Below, in pieces: positions 40,940-49,309 of a stretch of 64,000 nt of DNA (its first letter is position 1; each line of letters starts with the position of its first letter). The notes under the pieces were generated by a model, which saw nothing but the letters and a program-made list of their open reading frames with translations, was not told the origin of the DNA and ran no database searches. The DNA is taken from positions 1,904,352 to 1,968,351 of the forward strand of contig NZ_CP107551.1 of NCBI RefSeq assembly GCF_025837095.1, given 5' to 3'. The position numbers and the translations under genes are program-made. The stretch is from Rhodococcus sp. Z13 (lineage in GTDB: Bacteria; Actinomycetota; Actinomycetes; Mycobacteriales; Mycobacteriaceae).

Positions 40940-42082
40940 ATGGAACGCACCCTTTTCGAGCCCGAGCACGAACTCTTCCGCGAGTCGTACCGGAAGTTCC
41001 TCGAACAGGAGGTGGCCCCCTACCACGAGCAGTGGGAGAAGGATAAGATCGTCGACCGCGAGGTGTGGAAGAAGGCCGGCGCGCAGGGCTTCCTCGGCAT
41101 GGCCGTGCCGGAGGAGTACGGCGGCGGCGGCATGGACGACTTCCGCTACAACGCCATCATGGCCGAGGAGACCACCAAGCTCGGCTTCAGCGGTCTCGGC
41201 TTCATGCTGCACAACGATGTCGTCGCGCCCTACCTGCTCGAGCTCGCCAACGAGGAGCAGAAACAGCGCTGGCTGCCCGGTTTCTGTTCCGGTGAGCTGA
41301 TCACCGCGATCGCCATGACCGAGCCCGGCACCGGCAGCGACCTGCAGGGCATCAAGACCCGCGCGGTGCGCGACGGCGACGACTGGATCCTCAACGGCGC
41401 CAAGACGTTCATCACCAACGGTATCCACTCCGATCTGGTGATCGTCGTGGCCTGCACCGACCCCGACAAGGGCGCGCAGGGCTTCTCGCTCCTCGTCGTC
41501 GAGCGCGGTATGCCCGGCTTCGAGCGCGGCCGCAACCTCGACAAGATCGGCCTCGACGCCCAGGACACCGCGGAGCTGAGCTTCGACAACGTCCGCGTCC
41601 CCGGCGCCAACCTCCTCGGCCAGGAGGGCATGGGCTTCATCTACCTCATGCAGAACCTGCCGCAGGAACGTCTGGCCATCGCCGTCGTCGCCGCCGCCGC
41701 GATGGAGCGCGTGCTCGAGGAGACCATCCAGTACTGCCGCGACCGCAAGGCCTTCGGCAAGCCGATCGGCAAGTTCCAGAACACCCGCTTCGAGCTCGCC
41801 GAGCTCGCCACCGAGACCCAGCTCGCCCGGGTCTTCGTCGACCGCTGCATCGAGCTGCTCAACGAGAAGAAGCTCACCGTGCAGGAGGCCGCGATGGCCA
41901 AGTACTGGACCACCGACAAGCAGGTCGAGCTCATCGACCGCTGCCTGCAGCTGCACGGCGGCTACGGCTACATGCGCGAGTACCCGGTCGCCAAGGCGTA
42001 CCTCGACGCGCGCGTGCAGAAGATCTACGGCGGCACCAACGAGATCATGAAGGAGGTCATCGGGCGCGGTCTGAACATCTGA
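40940..42082 (+). CDS. Acyl-CoA dehydrogenase (FadE20-like)
   Basis: A 380-residue FAD-dependent acyl-CoA dehydrogenase of beta-oxidation. Visible are ITAIAMTEPGTGSDLQGI (FAD and substrate loop), KTFITNGIHSDLVIVV, and the C-terminal QLHGGYGYMREYPVAKAYLD plus YGGTNEIMKEVI. The catalytic base in this subfamily is a Glu in the C-terminal domain. It sits beside lexA like fadE20 (Rv2724c) in M. tuberculosis. The 138-bp upstream gap contains CTCGGT-N12-ACCGAG (40863-40886), a possible regulator site. A strong terminator follows. Confidence 0.94.
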   Translation: MERTLFEPEHELFRESYRKFLEQEVAPYHEQWEKDKIVDREVWKKAGAQGFLGMAVPEEYGGGGMDDFRYNAIMAEETTKLGFSGLGFMLHNDVVAPYLLELANEEQKQRWLPGFCSGELITAIAMTEPGTGSDLQGIKTRAVRDGDDWILNGAKTFITNGIHSDLVIVVACTDPDKGAQGFSLLVVERGMPGFERGRNLDKIGLDAQDTAELSFDNVRVPGANLLGQEGMGFIYLMQNLPQERLAIAVVAAAAMERVLEETIQYCRDRKAFGKPIGKFQNTRFELAELATETQLARVFVDRCIELLNEKKLTVQEAAMAKYWTTDKQVELIDRCLQLHGGYGYMREYPVAKAYLDARVQKIYGGTNEIMKEVIGRGLNI

Positions 42083-42124
42083 TCGCAACCGGGACCCACC
42101 GGGCACGAGAGCCCGGGGACCACA

Positions 42125-42173
42125 CGAGGCCGGAGTGGCCTCCCGCAGTTCGCGGGAGGCCACCCCGGCCTCG
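42125..42173. terminator. Bidirectional terminator between fadE-type gene and lexA
   Basis: A 22-bp stem with a single mismatch joins 42125-42146 to 42152-42173, with an AGTTC loop. The arms start CGAGGCCGG and end CCGGCCTCG. It lies between convergent genes and would fold on both strands. Confidence 0.82.
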
Positions 42174-42219
42174 CTCGTGGAGTGGAAGGTCGTGACGCCG
42201 AGGTCGCGAGGGTGGCCGA

Positions 42220-42933
42220 TCAGACCTTGCGGATGACCGTGACCACCTTGCCGAGGATCACCGCGTCGTTGCCCGGGATGGGCTCGAACATCGGGTTGTG
42301 CGGCATGAGCCAGACGTCGCCGTCGACCCGTTTGAAGGTCTTGACCGTCGCCTCGCCGTCGAGCATCGCCGCGACGATGTCGCCGTTCTCGGCGACGTTC
42401 TGCTGACGCACGACCACCCAGTCGCCGTCGCAGATCGCCGCGTCGATCATCGACTCGCCGACCACCTTCAGCAGGAACAACTCGCCCTGGCCGACGAGTT
42501 CGCGGGGGAGCGGGAAGACGTCCTCGATCGACTCCTCCGCCAGGATCGGGCCACCGGCCGCGATGCGGCCCACCACGGGCACCATCGCCGCCGACGAGGG
42601 CACCTCGTCGGCGCCGGACGCGGCGACCACCTCGGGCGCGGACTCCGGGGCCGGCGCCCCGTCGAGTCCCCGCACGTCGACGGCGCGGGGGCGGTTCGGG
42701 TCGCGACGCAGGAAGCCCTTGCGTTCCAGGGTGCGCAGCTGGTGCGCGACCGAGGACGTGGAGTTCAGACCGACCGCGTCGCCGATCTCGCGGATGCTCG
42801 GGGGATAGCCCCGCTCGGCGACCGAGTCGCGGATCACCTCGAGGACGCGTCGCTGGCGCTCGGTGAGGCCGGCGGCCGGATCGTCGGTCGCGTGCCCACC
42901 CCGGCGGGCTGTGGATGTGCCGTCCGCCTTCAT
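42220..42933 (-). CDS. lexA: SOS repressor LexA
   Basis: LexA represses DNA-damage genes and cleaves itself when bound by RecA filaments. The 237 residues have an N-terminal winged helix-turn-helix (about 23-85, with [20 protein letters not shown]). The cleavage site Ala126-Gly127 is in GRIAAGGP. The catalytic dyad is Ser161 (VGESM) and Lys198 (ATVKTF). ATG 42933 has GGAGGTCACG upstream. Its own promoter carries an SOS box (43007-43022), so it is autoregulated. Confidence 0.98.
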   Translation of the reverse strand: MKADGTSTARRGGHATDDPAAGLTERQRRVLEVIRDSVAERGYPPSIREIGDAVGLNSTSSVAHQLRTLERKGFLRRDPNRPRAVDVRGLDGAPAPESAPEVVAASGADEVPSSAAMVPVVGRIAAGGPILAEESIEDVFPLPRELVGQGELFLLKVVGESMIDAAICDGDWVVVRQQNVAENGDIVAAMLDGEATVKTFKRVDGDVWLMPHNPMFEPIPGNDAVILGKVVTVIRKV

Positions 42934-42981
42934 CGTGACCTCCGTGCGGCGAGTGTCGGATGGTTTGGAAGTTGTCGTTCG

Positions 42982-43022
42982 AATCTATCGAGATCGCACA
43001 CGTATATCAAACACGTGTTCGA
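42982..43022 (-). promoter_or_regulatory. lexA promoter with overlapping SOS box
   Basis: On the minus strand TTGATA (43005-43010) and TAGATT (42982-42987) are 17 bp apart, a near-consensus housekeeping promoter. The LexA site TCGAACACGTGTTTGA (43007-43022) matches TCGAACRNNNGTTYGA completely and overlaps the -35. LexA binding would block its own transcription. Confidence 0.9.
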
Positions 43023-43088
43023 CATTCACCCTCCGGAAGTGGTGACGCGCGGCCCGGCGCGTGGTACAACATTCGAACAGACTTTCGT

Positions 43089-43104
43089 TCGAACATGTGA
43101 TCGA
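43089..43104 (+). promoter_or_regulatory. SOS box of the divS/chiZ-like gene
   Basis: TCGAACATGTGATCGA differs from TCGAACRNNNGTTYGA at one base only. It lies 32 bp before the start codon of the gene at 43136. The flanks add a wider inverted repeat, TCGTTCGA...TCGAACGA. Together with 43007-43022 it makes the divergent region doubly LexA-controlled. Confidence 0.8.
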
Positions 43105-43135
43105 ACGACACGTACGGCGGCACGGAGGTCATCCG

Positions 43136-43582
43136 ATGAGCACAGCGATCCGGCTCGGAACCGCAGTTCGGGCACGACGGACGGCGCGGCTGCGCGCGGC
43201 CGTCCGGGAGGTCGACGCCCGGCCCCCGGTGCGGGCACCGCACCCCGCTCACCGGCCGCCGGCCGGTCGCTCGGCACTGCTCGAGCCCTCCTGGATCCCG
43301 CCGCAGGAGGAGGACACACGCATCACCGTCCCGTCGAGCCCGCCGCTGCACCGGCGCACCGAGGTCGTGCCCCGGCGCAGGCAGGCCGAGGACGTCACCG
43401 GGCGGCAGCTCGTGATCACCCTGCTGCTCGCGGCACTCGCCACCGTCGGGCTGCTGACGCTCGCGCACGTACGTACCGGTCAGGTGATCGAGGCGAACTC
43501 GCAGGCCGCGGTCGTCATCGTGCACGACGGGGAGGGGCTTCCGGAAAGCCTTCCGGGGGCACCGGATCCCTCCCGGCGCTGA
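43136..43582 (+). CDS. SOS-controlled small membrane protein, DivS/ChiZ-like
   Basis: A 148-residue protein divergent from lexA. An Arg/Pro-rich N-terminal half (1-95) precedes one transmembrane segment (about 97-117, [20 protein letters not shown]). A short outer tail of about 30 residues follows. In M. tuberculosis the same place holds ChiZ (Rv2719c), a LysM cell-division inhibitor, and in C. glutamicum DivS. Here I see no LysM domain after the membrane segment. Position and SOS box suggest a division-arrest role during DNA damage; this is inference. Confidence 0.78.
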   Translation: MSTAIRLGTAVRARRTARLRAAVREVDARPPVRAPHPAHRPPAGRSALLEPSWIPPQEEDTRITVPSSPPLHRRTEVVPRRRQAEDVTGRQLVITLLLAALATVGLLTLAHVRTGQVIEANSQAAVVIVHDGEGLPESLPGAPDPSRR

Positions 43583-43635
43583 GGCCGCCGTGACGTTTCG
43601 CGACCCGCACTCGACGCGGGAACCGGACAGACGGG

Positions 43636-43702
43636 TATTGTCCAACACTGTCAGTCACACCACTCCGTGTGGTCGCGGCGGTGTAGTTCCACCCGCGGGT
43701 GG
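43636..43702 (+). promoter_or_regulatory. nrdR leader: -10-like box and palindrome
   Basis: TATTGT (43636-43641) could be a -10 box, giving a leader of about 130 nt. The leader contains the perfect 14-bp palindrome CCACCCGCGGGTGG (43689-43702) and further GC-rich stems. No B12-riboswitch or NrdR-box motif is recognised. Confidence 0.35.
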
Positions 43703-43775
43703 AGACGGTTCCGGTTGGACGGCATCGGTTCGGCACCGGCGTCGCGGCCGGCACGGCCACGACGAAGGAACCGAG

Positions 43776-44258
43776 ATGTACTGCCCGTATTGCCGACACC
43801 CCGACTCGCGGGTGGTCGATTCGCGCGAGGCAGACGAGGGTGCCGCGATCCGTCGTCGCCGGGCCTGCCCCGAATGCGGCCGCCGATTCACCACCGTCGA
43901 GACCGCGGTGCTCTCCGTCGTCAAACGCAGCGGTGTGACGGAACCATTCAGCCGCGAGAAGGTCGTGCGCGGTGTCGCGCGCGCCTGCCAGGGCCGTGAC
44001 GTCGACAACGACGCTCTGAACAAACTGGCCCAGCAGGTCGAGGATGCGGTGCGGGCCAAGGGATCCCCGGAGGTGCCCAGCCACGAGGTCGGTCTGGCCA
44101 TCCTCGGGCCGCTGCGCGATCTCGACGAGGTCGCCTACCTCCGGTTCGCCTCCGTCTACCGCGGGTTCAGCTCCGCCGAGGACTTCGAACGCGAGATCCA
44201 CGAACTGCGCGCACATCAGCAGGCGCGGACCACCGAGCCGGACGAACAGAAGCAGTGA
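43776..44258 (+). CDS. nrdR: Transcriptional repressor NrdR
   Basis: NrdR represses ribonucleotide reductase genes according to ATP/dATP state. The 160 residues open with a zinc ribbon (Cys 3, 6, 31, 34; MYCPYC and CPECGRRF). An ATP-cone domain follows (about 46-136, [19 protein letters not shown]). The tail is hydrophilic. ATG 43776 is preceded by GAAGGAACCGAG. In M. tuberculosis it also follows Rv2719c. No nrd structural genes are in this window. It is convergent with hrpA. Confidence 0.97.
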   Translation: MYCPYCRHPDSRVVDSREADEGAAIRRRRACPECGRRFTTVETAVLSVVKRSGVTEPFSREKVVRGVARACQGRDVDNDALNKLAQQVEDAVRAKGSPEVPSHEVGLAILGPLRDLDEVAYLRFASVYRGFSSAEDFEREIHELRAHQQARTTEPDEQKQ

Positions 44259-44280
44259 CGCCGGCGCCGCCCGACTCTCG

Positions 44281-47200
44281 TCAGCGGACGGCGTCGATCG
44301 CCTTGAGGACCCGCTTCTCCGACACCGGGATCCGCGTGCCCAGGCTCTGCGCGAACAGGCTCACCCGCAGTTCCTCGATCATCCAGTAGATCTCCGTGAT
44401 CTCGGGGGAACCGTGCCGCTCCTCGGGTAGGCGCGCCAGCAACTTGTCGTACGCGGAGTAGACCCGGTCGAGCACGTCCATGCCCGCGGCGTCCCGGTGT
44501 GCGCTCGCCGGCAACGACTCCAGCCGGTGCGCCGCCGCCGCGAGATAGCGCGGCAGGTCGGCCAGGCGTCGCGTTCCCAGATCCGTGACGAAACCCGGAA
44601 ACAGCAGCGACGACAACTGTTCCCGCACATCCTCGGCGGCCTCACCGCGCACCCGGTCGAGCAGGATCCCCACCTCGTGGGCCTGCCCGAGTACCGGCAC
44701 CACGGCCTTCAGCAGCCGGGCGACCCGCCCGGGCAGCTGCGACCGCACCGCCGCCGCGAGCCGCTCGAACTCCTCCGGTGTGCGCACCGGTCTGCCGTGC
44801 GCGGCGATCATCTCGTCGACCGCGCAGGCCCGGCAGTCCTCGACGAGCGCGTCGAACGACCCGTCGGGATTGCGTCCGAGTGTGAGCCGTTCGGTGTTGG
44901 TCAGCCCCGAGGTGACCGCCTTGGTCTTCGTCGGCGCCGAGGCGAGCAGCAGGGTGCGCAGACCCTGCCGGGTCGCGGCCTGCTGGGCCTGCGGGGTGCT
45001 GAGCACCCGCACCGCCACACCCTCGCCCTCCGGCACCAGCGCCGGATAACCGGTGACCTGCTGGCCTCCGACCTCGCGGGTCACCGTGGCGGGCAGGGTC
45101 CCGAGGGTCTCCGCTGTCCACACCAGCGTCGCGGCCCGTTCGGTACCCGACGCCGCCCGCGACACCTCGGCGTCCACGCGGGACGACAGCTGCTTACGGA
45201 GCTCGACGAGACTCTTGCTGCGGCCCAGCACCTTGCCCTTCTCGTCCACGGCCGCGAAGGTCATCCGCAGGTGGTCGGGCAGGGACGTGGGGGAGAAGTC
45301 CGACGGTTCGATGGGGCACCGGCCGAGCCGGGACAGCTCACGGGCCATCGCATTGACGAGCGGCTCGGACCGCGGGGTGACCGACGCGAGCGCCGCCGCC
45401 GCGAAGTCCGGTGCCGGAACGACCTGCCGGCGCAGGTGTTTGGGCAAGGTCTTGATGAGTGCGGTGACCAGCTCGGTGCGCATGCCCGGCACGAGCCAGT
45501 CGAAGCCCACCGCCCGCACGTTCGCCAGCAGGGCAACGGGGATCCGGGCGGTGACACCGTCCTCCTCGGTGCCGGGCTCGAACTGGTAGGTGAGCGGGAA
45601 CTGGATCTCGCCCTGCCGCCAGGCATCCGGATAATCGCCCTCGAGCACCGCCGCGGCCTCTTGATTCACCACCGTCTCGGGGGTGAAGGTCAGCAGGTCG
45701 GGTTGCTGCCGGCGGGTCTTCTTCCACCAGGTGTCGAAGTGCCGCGCCGACACCACCTCCGGGCCGACCCGCTCGTCGTAGAACTCGAACAGGGTCTCGT
45801 CGTCGACGACGATGTCGCGGCGCCGCGCCCGGTGCTCGAGTTCCTCGACGTCCTCGAGCAGTGCCCGGTTGTCGTGGAAGAACCTGTGCTGCGTGCGCCA
45901 TTCGCCCTGCACGAGTGCGTGCCGGATGAACAGCTCCCGCGAGACCTCCGGATCGATGCGGCCGTAGGGGACGGGTCGCTGCGCGACCAGTGGGATGCCG
46001 TAGAGGGTGACGCGTTCGTAGGCCATCGCCGCCTCGCGCCGGGTCGACCAGTGCGGCTCCGAATAGGTGCGCTTGACCAGATGGGGCGCCAGCTTCTCGA
46101 CCCACTCGGGTTCGATGCGCGCGGCGGTGCGCGCCCACAGCCGGGATGTCTCGACGAGTTCGGCGGCCATCACCCAGCGCGGCGGCTTCTTGAACAGCGA
46201 CGATCCGGGGAAGATCGCGAAGCGCGCGCCGCGCGCGCCGAGGAAGTCGCGCTTCTCGCCCTCGCGCAGACCGATGTGCGACAGCAGGCCCGCCAGCAGC
46301 GAGCGGTGGACGTCGTCGGGGTTCACCTCACGGTGCTGGGTCTGCCAGCCCATGTCCAGGCAGATCTGCCGCAGCTGCCCCTGCAGGTCCTGCCATTCGC
46401 GGATGCGCAGCCAGTGCAGGAACTCGTCGCGGCACATTTTCCGGAACCGGCTCGACGACAGCTCGCGACGCTGCTCCTTGAGGTAGTCCCACAGCTGCAG
46501 GAAGGCCAGGAAGTCCGAGCCCTCCACCGCGAATCGGGCGTGCTTCTCGTCGGCGGCCTGCTGGAACTCGGTGGGCCGTTCGCGCACGTCCTGGATGGAC
46601 AGCGCTGCGACGATGATGAGCACCTCGCGCAGACAGCCGTTGCGGTGGCCCTCGACGATCATGCGGGCCATTCGCGGATCGACAGGTAGACGGGCGATCT
46701 CGCGGCCCACTGCGGTCAGCCGCGGTCCCTCGTCCTTCTTCGCGGGTTCGAGCGCGCCGAGTTCCTCGAGCAGGGCGATGCCGTCGCGGATCGCCCGCGG
46801 GTCGGGAGCCTCGACGAACGGGAAGTTCTCGATGTCGCCGAGACCGAGCGCGGTCATCTGCAGCACCACCGACGCCAGGTTGGTCCGCAGGATCTCCGGT
46901 TCCGTGAACTCCGGCCGGCTCTCGAAATCGTCCTCCGAGTAGAGCCGGATGCAGATGCCGTCGGCGACACGACCGCAGCGGCCGGCACGCTGCCGGGCCG
47001 AGGCCTGCGAGATCGGTTCGATCGGCAGCCGCTGCACCTTGGTGCGCACCGAGTACCGCGAGATGCGCGCGGTGCCGGGGTCGACGACGTACCGGATGCC
47101 CGGCACGGTCAGCGACGTCTCGGCGACGTTGGTGGACAGCACCACCCGCCGCCCGGTGTGCGGCGTGAACACCTTGTGTTGTTCGGCGGCGGAGAGCCGG

Positions 47201-48174
47201 CCGTAGAGCGGGAGGATCTCGGTGTTGCGCAGCTTGCGGTCGCGCAACGCGTCGGCGGTGTCGCGGATCTCCCGTTCGCCGGACAGGAACACGAGGATGT
47301 CGCCGTCGCCCTCGCGTTGCAGTTCCTCGACGGCCTCGCACACCGCGTCGACGGGATCGCGGTCGACGAGCGTATCGCCCACCTCGACGGTCAGCGGCCG
47401 GTAGCGCACCTCGACGGGATAGGTCCGGCCCGAGACCTCCACGATCGGGGCGGGCGTGCCGTCGGGGGCGGCGAAGTGCCGGGCGAAGCGTTCCGGGTCG
47501 ATCGTCGCCGAGGTGATGATCACCTTCAGGTCGGGTCGGCGCGGCAGCAACTGCGCCAGATAACCCAGCAGGAAGTCGATGTTGAGGCTGCGTTCGTGCG
47601 CCTCGTCGATGATGATCGTGTCGTACTGCCGCAGCAGCCGGTCGCGCTGGATCTCGGCGAGCAGGATGCCGTCGGTCATGAGCTTGACCAGCGTCGACTC
47701 GGTGACCTGGTCGGTGAACCGCACCGTGTAGCCGACGGTGTCGCCGAGCTCGGTGCCGAGTTCCTCGGCCAGGCGCTCCGCCACCGCGCGGGCCGCGATC
47801 CGGCGCGGCTGGGTGTGGCCGATCAGCCCGCGCACCCCGCGGCCGAGTTCGAGGCAGATCTTCGGGATCTGCGTGGTCTTGCCCGAACCGGTCTCACCGG
47901 CGACGACCACGACCTGGTGGTCGCGGATCGCCGCGGCGATGTCGTCCTTGCGCTGGGAGACGGGCAGATCCTCGGGATAGCGGATCTCGGGGACCGAGTC
48001 GGCCCGCGTCGCGAGGCGGCTGCGGGCGTTGTCGATCTCGACGGCGATCTTCGCGAGGGCCTCACCGCCCCGCGCCCGATCGAGCCGGCGACGGAGCCGG
48101 TTCTCGTCGCGGAGGGAGACCTCGGACAGGGCAGCGCGCAGTTCGCGACGATTCGGGGCAGGGGAATTCGACAT
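44281..48174 (-). CDS. hrpA: ATP-dependent RNA helicase HrpA
   Basis: A 1297-residue DEAH-box helicase, the same size as E. coli HrpA. Walker A is VVAGETGSGKTTQIPKI near 90-106; motif II is IIIDEAHERSLN; SATID is motif III; motif VI is QRAGRCGRVADG. The HA2 and OB domains follow, then a DUF3418 C-terminal half. HrpA resolves stalled or collided ribosomes on mRNA in E. coli. ATG 48174 is used. It lies 14 bp after the LLM oxidoreductase gene on the same strand; TAGGCT at 48186-48191 (minus strand) may add a promoter. Confidence 0.96.
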   Translation of the reverse strand: MSNSPAPNRRELRAALSEVSLRDENRLRRRLDRARGGEALAKIAVEIDNARSRLATRADSVPEIRYPEDLPVSQRKDDIAAAIRDHQVVVVAGETGSGKTTQIPKICLELGRGVRGLIGHTQPRRIAARAVAERLAEELGTELGDTVGYTVRFTDQVTESTLVKLMTDGILLAEIQRDRLLRQYDTIIIDEAHERSLNIDFLLGYLAQLLPRRPDLKVIITSATIDPERFARHFAAPDGTPAPIVEVSGRTYPVEVRYRPLTVEVGDTLVDRDPVDAVCEAVEELQREGDGDILVFLSGEREIRDTADALRDRKLRNTEILPLYGRLSAAEQHKVFTPHTGRRVVLSTNVAETSLTVPGIRYVVDPGTARISRYSVRTKVQRLPIEPISQASARQRAGRCGRVADGICIRLYSEDDFESRPEFTEPEILRTNLASVVLQMTALGLGDIENFPFVEAPDPRAIRDGIALLEELGALEPAKKDEGPRLTAVGREIARLPVDPRMARMIVEGHRNGCLREVLIIVAALSIQDVRERPTEFQQAADEKHARFAVEGSDFLAFLQLWDYLKEQRRELSSSRFRKMCRDEFLHWLRIREWQDLQGQLRQICLDMGWQTQHREVNPDDVHRSLLAGLLSHIGLREGEKRDFLGARGARFAIFPGSSLFKKPPRWVMAAELVETSRLWARTAARIEPEWVEKLAPHLVKRTYSEPHWSTRREAAMAYERVTLYGIPLVAQRPVPYGRIDPEVSRELFIRHALVQGEWRTQHRFFHDNRALLEDVEELEHRARRRDIVVDDETLFEFYDERVGPEVVSARHFDTWWKKTRRQQPDLLTFTPETVVNQEAAAVLEGDYPDAWRQGEIQFPLTYQFEPGTEEDGVTARIPVALLANVRAVGFDWLVPGMRTELVTALIKTLPKHLRRQVVPAPDFAAAALASVTPRSEPLVNAMARELSRLGRCPIEPSDFSPTSLPDHLRMTFAAVDEKGKVLGRSKSLVELRKQLSSRVDAEVSRAASGTERAATLVWTAETLGTLPATVTREVGGQQVTGYPALVPEGEGVAVRVLSTPQAQQAATRQGLRTLLLASAPTKTKAVTSGLTNTERLTLGRNPDGSFDALVEDCRACAVDEMIAAHGRPVRTPEEFERLAAAVRSQLPGRVARLLKAVVPVLGQAHEVGILLDRVRGEAAEDVREQLSSLLFPGFVTDLGTRRLADLPRYLAAAAHRLESLPASAHRDAAGMDVLDRVYSAYDKLLARLPEERHGSPEITEIYWMIEELRVSLFAQSLGTRIPVSEKRVLKAIDAVR

Positions 48175-48188
48175 GCTGATCGACCAGC

Positions 48189-49175
48189 CTAGCGAAGCGG
48201 CCGGTCCCGGGCTTCTCGGGACCGGCCGTCCTCCGGTGCCTGCACCCGGGCGATCACCGCACCGAACACCTCCCGGTAGGGCGCGTGGACGGTGAAGTGG
48301 GTGAACCCGAAGCGGTCACGGCTGCGCAGGAGCTGCTCGGCCATCTCGTCGACCGTGCCGATCAGCACGAAGGGGGAGTCGAGCAGATCCGCGGCGGCGA
48401 CGGTGCCGCCGAACCGGGCGGCGAGCGCCGCAGCCGCTGCATCCGGGTCGTCGGTCTCGACGACTGCCTGCAGCAGGGTGTGCCACTCGATCCGGTCGGC
48501 GCGGTCGCCCGCCTGCGCCCGCGCGAAGGCGACACGCTCGTCGGCCTCGGCGGCGGTGCCGATCCGGAAGCTCCCCGGCGGTCGTCCGCGCAGCCGGACC
48601 GCTCCGGCGACGCTCACGACGTCCGCGTGGGCCGCGGCTATGGACAGGACCCGGTCGCCGGTGCCCCCGACGATCAGCGGCGGGCCGTGGCCGCCGAAAC
48701 CGTGGCGCTGTACGGGCGCGAGCACCGGTACCCCGAAGGCCTCCCGCAGTCCGGCCTGCTCGGGGAAGGCCGGTTCGGCGAAGGCGCACTGCAGTTGCCG
48801 CAAGGCGTCCTCGAGCCGGTCGGCGCGCTCGTCGAAGCGCTCCCATTCGATGCCGGCGGTGTCGAACTCCCATTTCATGTGTCCCGCACCGAGTCCGACC
48901 TCGAGGCGGCCGCCGGTGAGCAGGTCGGTCGTGGCGATCTCGCGGGCGAGCAGGGCGGGGTTCCAGAACGCCGTGTTGAGCACCAGCGTGCCCACCCGCA
49001 GCCGCTCGGTGGCCTGCGCCGCGGCGACCAGCACGGGGAACGGTGCGGGCACCCCGAGGTGGTCGGCGGTGTAGAGCGCGTCGAAGCCCGCCGCCTCCAC
49101 CTGCCGGCACCACGCGGCGAACGCGTCCGGTCCCTCGACGGTGAAGACGTTGACGGAGAAGCGGAACTCGCCCAT
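48189..49175 (-). CDS. LLM-class F420-dependent oxidoreductase (TIGR03621 type)
   Basis: A 328-residue TIM-barrel protein of the luciferase-like monooxygenase family. Features are FRFSVNVFTVEGPDAFAAWC at the start, GFDALYTADHLG, ERLRVGTLVLN, then LEVGLGAGHMKWEFDTAG, which is typical of the actinobacterial F420-binding subgroup. The substrate is unknown. ATG 49175 was chosen because similarity begins there. It is divergent from the aminotransferase gene (134-bp gap) and lies 14 bp upstream of hrpA. Confidence 0.88.
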   Translation of the reverse strand: MGEFRFSVNVFTVEGPDAFAAWCRQVEAAGFDALYTADHLGVPAPFPVLVAAAQATERLRVGTLVLNTAFWNPALLAREIATTDLLTGGRLEVGLGAGHMKWEFDTAGIEWERFDERADRLEDALRQLQCAFAEPAFPEQAGLREAFGVPVLAPVQRHGFGGHGPPLIVGGTGDRVLSIAAAHADVVSVAGAVRLRGRPPGSFRIGTAAEADERVAFARAQAGDRADRIEWHTLLQAVVETDDPDAAAAALAARFGGTVAAADLLDSPFVLIGTVDEMAEQLLRSRDRFGFTHFTVHAPYREVFGAVIARVQAPEDGRSREARDRPLR

Positions 49176-49309
49176 GGAATCCAGGGTGGCCGCTGTGGGG
49201 TGCCGGGCGCCAGGGTCACCCCGCATCTCGGGCGGCACGGCCGCCCTGCACCTCGGGCGGCGGGAGCGCTCGCGCGCGTCGGGCGCCGGAACCGGTGGAT
49301 CCGCATACG

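Noticed and set aside
43583-43775. Cobalamin riboswitch or NrdR boxes upstream of nrdR
   Set aside because: No B12-box sequence and no paired NrdR box were found; only GC-rich stems are visible.
44497-46689. A 730-codon plus-strand open frame inside hrpA
   Set aside because: It is a mirror of the hrpA codons, rich in Arg/Gly/His, with no motif or ribosome-binding site.
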